DNA from: Xestospongia bergquistia
Lineage: Eukaryota; Porifera; Demospongiae; Haplosclerida; Petrosiidae
Assembly (NCBI GenBank): GCA_963965975.1
Contig: OZ014418.1
Coordinates: forward strand, 5,406,775 to 5,470,774
Direction of reading: 5' to 3'
Length of the DNA: 64,000 nt
Shown one piece after another: positions 50,675 through 64,000 of this stretch. Both the position numbers and the translations under genes were made by a program. Positions within the stretch are counted from its first letter, which is position 1. The number at the start of each line of letters is the position of its first letter. The notes under the pieces are model-generated. The model did not search any database and was not told the origin of the DNA. It saw nothing but the letters and a program-made list of their open reading frames with translations.

Positions 50675-52514
50675 ATGGCTGGTCTTGTTAAAGCAAAGAA
50701 ATACGACTGGAAAGACAGCAACCTCGCCCTATTTGGATTTGATCTAGAGAGAAAAGTAAATACAATGTACTTCTTAGTTTATAATAGTCTTGGCAACCAT
50801 TAATGCTAATTTTTCATCTAAACTATATAGATACATACATATATATATAATTATATATATATTATACAGGTGAAGAAAGCTGCTGCAAAAACAGAACAAG
50901 CTTGGAAAGAAGCTGGTAAAGTAGAGGGCCTACAGATATGGCGGATTGTTGACTTTAATGTAAGTTTTCTACAGTTTATCTTGTCATTTTATAATCAATA
51001 TTCTTAGGTTACTTCTTGGCCAACAAACCAATATGGTCAATTTTACAATGGAGATTCCTACATTATCCTTAAGACTTACAAAGAAAAAGAATCTCAGGTA
51101 TGTACTTTTTGTTGAAGTAATAATTATGTTGAATATAGTGACATGGCATGTGATGATTTTACATTAGGTCAACAAATTTTTCTTCACAGTATGTAGATAA
51201 TCCTACTGTTACATACCAGTCTTAAATTTGAAGCTATTGTATGCTCAGTATCATATGAGCTAGTTGTTATATATATTTAATAGGAACTTCTTTATAATGT
51301 TCATTTCTGGATTGGTCAGTATACTACTGCTGATGAGTATGGTACTGCAGCTTATAAAACTGTTGAGTTGGATACTATGGTAATTATATCCAATATAATA
51401 CATCATAGCATTTATACTGTCCATTATATTAGCTAAATGATGAACCTGTCCAATATCGTGAAGTGATGGGACATGAATCTGATCTCTTTAGGAGTTACTT
51501 CTCTGAGATCACCCTTCTGGAAAGAAAAAAGAGAAAAACAAGATATAAAAAATTGTCTTTATTCATTTTGTTAATAAACCCTATAGCGCCAATAGTGGTT
51601 TTTATCATGTTGAATCCAAAGAGTATAAACCACGCCTTCTTCATTACCATTTATTGAAGGTTAGAAGTTCATAAACAAAACACTTATTATGATGATATTT
51701 AGGAATCCATTGAAGTGTGGGAGCATACTTTGAGCAGGAATTCTCTTGACAATACTGATGTGTTTATCTTAGATTTGGGAGAGGAAGTCTATCAAGTTAA
51801 TATATCTTTTGCATATGTTATATCATAGTGTCTTTATTAGTGGAATGGATCAGAAGCTGAGAAAATTGAACAATACAGGTTTGCATCAGAATATCTTACC
51901 AAAATCTGTGTAAATATAACTATTATTTTATAAAAAGTTCAATGATCATTGTCTCTTTAATTTAATTGTATTTGTGGCAAATGCAAAACTAAAGTCTTTG
52001 ATATGTAGGTATATTTTAATTAAATTCTTGTGGTTTCAGCGTGAATTTAGTTGGTGATGATATAGAATGGAAAAAATTGGTTGACAAGTATCTTCCAGAC
52101 ATTCCAATTGAAGACGAGAAAGAGGTAAGTAACCTATTGTAGTCTCATAATATACCTTTTGTAGGACAAGGATGCTACTTTTAAACCTTCTCTTTTCAAG
52201 TACTGCTAATAAGTCATAAATTGTTAAGTCTGATAATTATGATTGTATAGGTTGAGTAATGAAAATGGTCCAGTGGAATTTGCCCCTGTTCCTCTTTTTT
52301 CTTGTTCTTCCTTTGATCCTAAGGATGGTACATAAAATGTCACTTATTGATTTAGTTTATATAAGTATAGTATGTAAGTCCCTTTTATTCATGTATATAA
52401 ATTATATTCTGTTAACATTTATAGGACTATCTGAAAGGGAGCAAACATCCCTTTGTTCCAGTGTCGTGTGTGACTGATGGCAAGGAAACTAAGGCTTTTA
52501 ATGTCATCTTTTAA
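50675..52514 (+). CDS. Gelsolin-family actin-binding protein, apparently with incomplete third domain
   Basis: Exons 50675-50755, 50870-50959, 51008-51097, 51284-51379, 51433-51554, 51587-51659, 51703-51795, 51841-51878, 52040-52124, 52165-52199 and 52251 onward join in phase. Gelsolin domain 1 shows [44 protein letters not shown] and [15 protein letters not shown]. Then come SGFYHV, and [19 protein letters not shown] of domain 2. A basic insert (about [10 protein letters not shown]) sits where the family has Lys-Gly-Gly. Domain 3 starts with [17 protein letters not shown] but lacks its core. A last exon, 52425-52514 ([18 protein letters not shown]), reads as a gelsolin-domain end but does not match phase with the preceding exon. 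Either an exon was lost or the junction was not recognised; the reading otherwise stops at 52335. The family severs and caps actin under calcium control. Confidence 0.8.
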
Positions 52515-53312
52515 GGTAAATTTAATGTATTACGTACTTGGTTTTTATCTGTTTTCTTTTAGGAAAAAATCTATTGGACTATAGTCTATAATACCTAATG
52601 TAGGCCCTTAAATTCATATTGTTTGTATGATTCAGTAGAGTTTTTACCTCTATCATTCAATGCTTTCAATTTTAGTAACATTACATCTTTAGGCTTAATG
52701 CAGTGTGTTTATCTCCTCAGACTATGCACCTGTGTACATTATTTCAATCATTATAACTTAGATAGCAATGTACTAAAAATTATTACTATCCCTTAAACCC
52801 TAAACTATAAATCCTAATTCATTCAAGTCTATTATAAACTGGTAATTTATCATGGTCTATCAGTCTGATTTAGTCTGTGAATTATGTTATAAATAGCATG
52901 CAGGTCCCACAGCAAGAGAGTCTTGTGGGACCTGTTTTGCTGGAAATGAGACAATTTCAGCCCCTCCCATAATATTATTGTGTAGAAATGATAACTTCAC
53001 AAGCCACACCTATATGGTGTGAAAAGCAATGGTAAGTCAATAAAATATATACTTAGTACTAACACTATGCTAGGTGTCCAAGAACATATAAACATAATAC
53101 ATGAATAATATAACACTTAGCAGATACCATTCCCACAATTATCATCACATTTTAAAAATGGCACACCAAAGACCTTTTCTTTTGAAATCAAAGGATCTGG
53201 CTTGTGAGACACATTTTACTTTATTAATAACTATCAAAAATAATAATAACAATTTGAATAATTCATAACCATATTGTGACACTAAATAAATGTCTCAACT
53301 TTTGGCTCTGTA
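52515..53312. other. Intergenic DNA downstream of gelsolin
   Basis: No gene seen. It contains a perfect 11-bp hairpin (52901-52934). Confidence 0.45.
52901..52934. repeat. GC-rich hairpin
   Basis: CAGGTCCCACA (52901-52911) and TGTGGGACCTG (52924-52934) are perfect reverse complements with a 12-base loop. It is GC-rich against an AT-rich background. No known RNA motif is recognised. Confidence 0.65.
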
Positions 53313-53872
<560 letters not shown>

Positions 53873-54315
53873 GCAAATTTTCAATATATATTATATGACA
53901 AGAGTGAACAAACATTTCTAAAATGTAGTTATACACATAACTTGTTTGCACATTGTTAATACTACTATATCTACATGCTTAACATATGAATGAATATCAT
54001 ACACTTGGACAATAATAATTGTGACCATAAATATGAAAACAGTATCAAATGAGCAAACAGATTTCGAATGAACACTTGCGAATAAATTATTGCTGTGCAG
54101 CCATCTTGAACAGGAATTTATTAAAATACTGCAAGTGACAAGCCCAATGATTGAAACTTATGAATACCAAATTACATTGATTTCTTGCTCAAGTTGGACA
54201 CATAGCAACTATTTCTACACAAGCATTTGTTTGAAATTTGTTCAGATGTTAAGTATCATTTTCATATTTATATGGTTGCAATTATTTATTAAGGAAATAT
54301 ATTATTATAACTTAC

Positions 54316-54450
54316 TTTCCACTAGTAGTCTCGTCTTTGACATTGTGACAAGTAAGGCTCCGTCCAACACTGATAACAACACAGGTACTGAATGAGAGTA
54401 GTATCATGACTATCACTACTATCAGCTCAAAAATTAAGAAACAGCTGATC
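54316..54450 (-). pseudogene. Orphan exon 2 of a TMEM179-like gene, unit 2
   Basis: 135 nt, the same length and splice sites as exon 2 of gene D (41276-41410), and still open (helix segment IVVIVMILLSFSTCVVISVG). Exon 1 and the promoter are deleted; exon 2 lies only 83 bp from the ATG of ABCC copy 2. Exons 3 and 4 are absent from the neighbouring 53.9-54.3 kb. Confidence 0.85.
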
Positions 54451-54533
54451 CTAAATAAATGAAAAAAGTGTTCATCATTTAGTCATGAAGTAATATTGAT
54501 TATGATTGTTTCCTTGTAACTTTTGTATCTGGT

Positions 54534-60213
<5,680 letters not shown>

Positions 60214-61737
60214 ATAATTTAGACACAATCATGATTAATGTGAATTATTAATAATTATTTTATTTATTCAATCATTATATTGGTGGTTATTAAGAGATCA
60301 TAAAACATAGTACATTGCAATTACTAGTCAGCACACGTTTTGAGGGCGTATTCCTTTAACTCCTATTGAGTAGATACAAAATGTTTCAAGAGGTTTTATA
60401 AATGTAGCTTAAGTATACCTGTCAATATTTGTATGCAATTATATACATTAGCTATATGATTTATTTATAGTGTATGCATTTGTGGCCATATATGCCTGAG
60501 CATATTTGTTTTAAGTGACTGTTCTTGTTTTAGAGTAGAGAATTATATCCAGTAATGGGTTAGCATAGTGCCAATGCTATTAGAATAACGAGTACTCCAG
60601 AAGCATGCAAGAAGAAAGATATTAAGGTCATGTGTAATTTTGCACTCTTCATAAACCTTCTTAGCTAAAACAAGTCAATGTAATTTATGAACGGTTACTT
60701 TAATGGTGCAAAAAACCTGTATGTATTCTTTATCTGTTGTTTTTGCAAAGGTCAAGACTAAGTGAACTTGTTTATCTCCTAGATGATATCAACTTAACAA
60801 GATCATTGAATCTGTATTGACACTATGCCAAGAGAAATCACTTGGAACACAATAATTATAACAATGTTTACTTTATAATTGATGTACTGCATAAACAAGA
60901 TTCTTTGCACTTTTATATAATAATAATAATAAAAATCACAAAACGAATTTGTATGAATATTGATAACATCAATTTAACCTTCCCATGTTGTAGAGATAAT
61001 TATGGTTGCAGTGTGCACTATATGTTTACTTAAAATAGTAACACACAGTCACTAGTTACTAACATAAGGCTAGGATGGTTTAGTGTTTAGGGAAAAGATA
61101 ATATAATTCATTGATCTATTGACACATACTTCGTTGATGACATAATTTAGTGATTATTTTACTAATCTCCATTGTTCATTGAATACAATAAAAGTTATAA
61201 CTTTAAGTCAATGAAATATTAACAAACATTCCTCATGTCTAGATGTTAGTCACCACATCATCCAAATTGTACTACATAAGTAAATTATTCCTAACTAAGA
61301 ATGAAGAATGAAGAACTGTTGATTGGTTCCCTCCTACCACTAGTACAAGAGACATTATCACATGAAGAACTAAGAATTTCATTTGTTCCATTATTAAATA
61401 GCTAGTCTAGACTAGTTAATAGCAGAATGAAGGAAATCATTAGACAAATTATAAATAGAGAAAATTCAAGAATATATTATATGCATGTATTATAGCATGT
61501 TTTCTAGATAATAAAGTGCATCATGTAAACAGTTCCTAGAACAAATTAATAGATAATAATATACATTAGTGACATTAAAGCTGAAAAATAGGGATACAAG
61601 AACATTTTCTATTATTGGATGGAAGGTATTCTTATAAGTAGAATGTTATATCTATAGATCAACCTAATATTGAAGATAAAACATGCTAATTAGTATGTCT
61701 AGTCCATGTACATATAGTGTACATTTGGTGTTCCAAA
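60214..61737. other. 3' flank of ABCC copy 2
   Basis: Paralogous to 48635-49870. A segment at about 61310-61600, absent from unit 1, interrupts the match and may be a small insertion. No gene. Confidence 0.55.
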
Positions 61738-61866
61738 AATCTGTGTAAGTATAGCTATAAAGTTCATGCAGTGATCACTGTCTCTTTAATTTAATTGTAT
61801 TAGGAGAGTCGTGGCAAATGCAAAACTAAAGTCTTTGGTATGTAGGTGTATTTTAATTAAATTCTG
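61738..61866 (+). pseudogene. Relic of a gelsolin intron
   Basis: Matches the gelsolin intron at about 51908-52035 (shared GGCAAATGCAAAACTAAAG). No gelsolin exon remains next to it, so unit 2 once carried the gelsolin gene and lost it. Confidence 0.75.
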
Positions 61867-61895
61867 AATAATAATTACAATTATAATTTAAATAA

Positions 61896-62732
<837 letters not shown>

Positions 62733-63116
62733 GGTTATACACATAACTTGTTTGCACCTTGTTAATACTCCAGGAAATTACATCTACATGCTTAATATAT
62801 GAATGCACTTGGACAATAATAATTGTGACCATAAATATGAAAACAATACCTAATATGCAAACAGATTTCGACGAACACTTGCGAATAAATTATTGCTGTG
62901 CAGCCATCTTGAACAGGAATTTATTAAAATACTGCATGTGACAAGCCCAATGATTGAGCCTTATGAATACCAAATTACATTGATTTCTTGCTCAAGATGG
63001 ACACATAGCAACTATTTCTACACAAGCATTTGTTTGAAATTCGTTCGGATGTTAAGTATCATTTTCATATTTATGGTCGCAATTATTTATTAAGGAAATA
63101 TATTATTATAACTTAC

Positions 63117-63791
63117 TTTCCACTAGTAGTCTCGTCTTTGACATTCAATTATTAATATAATATACTTTCCTTCTATAGTATCAGTACTGAAACTCTAAAC
63201 TATGTATAGTACTTTTTTGTTCAAGTTTTAACTTAGCCCTAACTCTAACAAGTTAACAATATACTTTAAGTTATAAGGGACATGCTTTATAGTCACTGTT
63301 CTGACAATATGTACCATACATAGAAAACATAGAGACATATCGGCCTAGCAATAAAATGTAAAGTTAACAGCCACATCAAATTTCTTTATCGAGTATCACA
63401 CACTTACATGCTCCATCCTCCACATATCTTGATGATCATAACAGCAATAGATACAAGAGCATAAATGGCTATAACAACTTCTCCTCCAATAGCTAAACAA
63501 CAGGTGCCGTCACCTCCCAATTTAGTAGTGGAATCTGCATCAAGTATGCACGTGCCAGATGTGGCTTGACCTTGAATTTTTCTGTAGTTATTAGAGAATG
63601 CGCTAAAAAGAGACCAAGGACACAACAAACAGCACAAAGAAGACTAGAGCTAGTAGGACATTAAAGAAACGGGAGGTAACTCGTTTTGGCTTTTTAGGTT
63701 TCTTTACTTCCTTTCTTATACCACCATCATCTGAGTCTGATACTGGCGAACTTAAAGTCTCATTTTCTTCATCACTTTCTCCCATGATCAC
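63117..63791 (-). pseudogene. TMEM179-like gene, unit 3, frameshifted and truncated
   Basis: Exon 1 (about 63408-63791) matches gene D, but one extra A in an A-run near 63604-63610 shifts the frame at the end of helix 1 (LVSF/SAF). Of exon 2 only the last ~29 bp remain (63117-63145); the rest is deleted and fused to intron 1 sequence. No exons 3-4 were found. Confidence 0.85.
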
Positions 63792-63958
63792 GGAAAAGTC
63801 TTTTTTCCTTTTAAAGTCTAACGTGTACGTAAAGGTTGGAATCAGTTTTTTAGTATAGACTATGTGACGTCATGTAGTGTGCACTGACCGCGCCGGTACC
63901 GGTCTTAGCCCCTCCTTCAAAGTTATGATTGTTTCCTTGTAACTCTTTGTATCTGGTC
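63792..63958. promoter_or_regulatory. Divergent promoter, unit 3, with CRE palindrome
   Basis: Homologous to 42571-42761. TGACGTCA is retained at 63865-63872. A short GC-rich stretch (CGCGCCGGTACCGG) replaces part of the unit-1 sequence. Confidence 0.5.
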
Positions 63959-64000
63959 ATGAGTTATTCTACTGATCCAAGAAAGAAGGTCAAATACAAC
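63959..64000 (+). CDS. ABCC transporter copy 3, first 14 codons (runs off window)
   Basis: ATG at 63959 opens MSYSTDPRKKVKYN, matching the N-termini of copies 1 and 2. The rest lies beyond the window, so integrity is unknown. Confidence 0.8.
   Translation, partial: MSYSTDPRKKVKYN

Overview
The window is animal nuclear DNA, most likely from a sponge; an Amphimedon-type demosponge is my best guess, not proven. It is AT-rich. Most genes are split into short exons by GT-AG introns of about 45-100 bp. The genes present are animal ones: TMEM179-family four-pass membrane proteins, an ABCC (MRP) transporter, gelsolin, class II CPD photolyase and U2 snRNA. No bacterial operon signals are seen.

Layout. 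(1) 1-12.4 kb: three tandem minus-strand single-exon genes for very large glycoproteins, each with a signal peptide, a parallel beta-helix ectodomain, a Cys-rich neck and 7-8 membrane helices. Copies 1 and 2 are nearly identical. Copy 3 shares both ends with them but has a different ectodomain core of about 2 kb. Copy 1 has lost its last helix and tail through a nonsense codon. (2) 13.5-31.7 kb: one TMEM179-like gene (minus) whose first intron is about 16.35 kb. This intron holds a structurally intact U2 snRNA-like gene with an altered branch-site-recognition segment, degenerate non-LTR retrotransposons of the restriction-like-endonuclease type, broken Ty3-type LTR elements, a 64-bp minisatellite and three in-frame exons of an unknown gene. 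(3) 31.8-39.7 kb: a second TMEM179-like gene (minus), class II CPD photolyase (+) with a perfect E2F-type site in its promoter, and an aldo-keto reductase (+). (4) 40.0-64.0 kb: a segmental duplication. The ancestral unit is a TMEM179-like gene (minus), a divergent promoter with a CRE palindrome, an ABCC transporter (+), a gelsolin gene (+) and an inverted fragment of the transporter's second nucleotide-binding domain. Unit 1 is largely intact. Unit 2 has a transporter broken in NBD2, only one TMEM179 exon, and only an intron relic of gelsolin. Unit 3 begins with a frameshifted TMEM179 exon and runs off the window as a third transporter starts.

How the genes relate. No single pathway is evident. 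The membrane glycoproteins, TMEM179-like proteins and transporter are all surface or endomembrane proteins in locally duplicating families. Photolyase repairs UV-induced pyrimidine dimers, the aldo-keto reductase handles carbonyls, and gelsolin remodels actin. Exon limits were read by hand from splice signals, and phase was checked by summing exon lengths for photolyase, the aldo-keto reductase and the three complete TMEM179-like genes.
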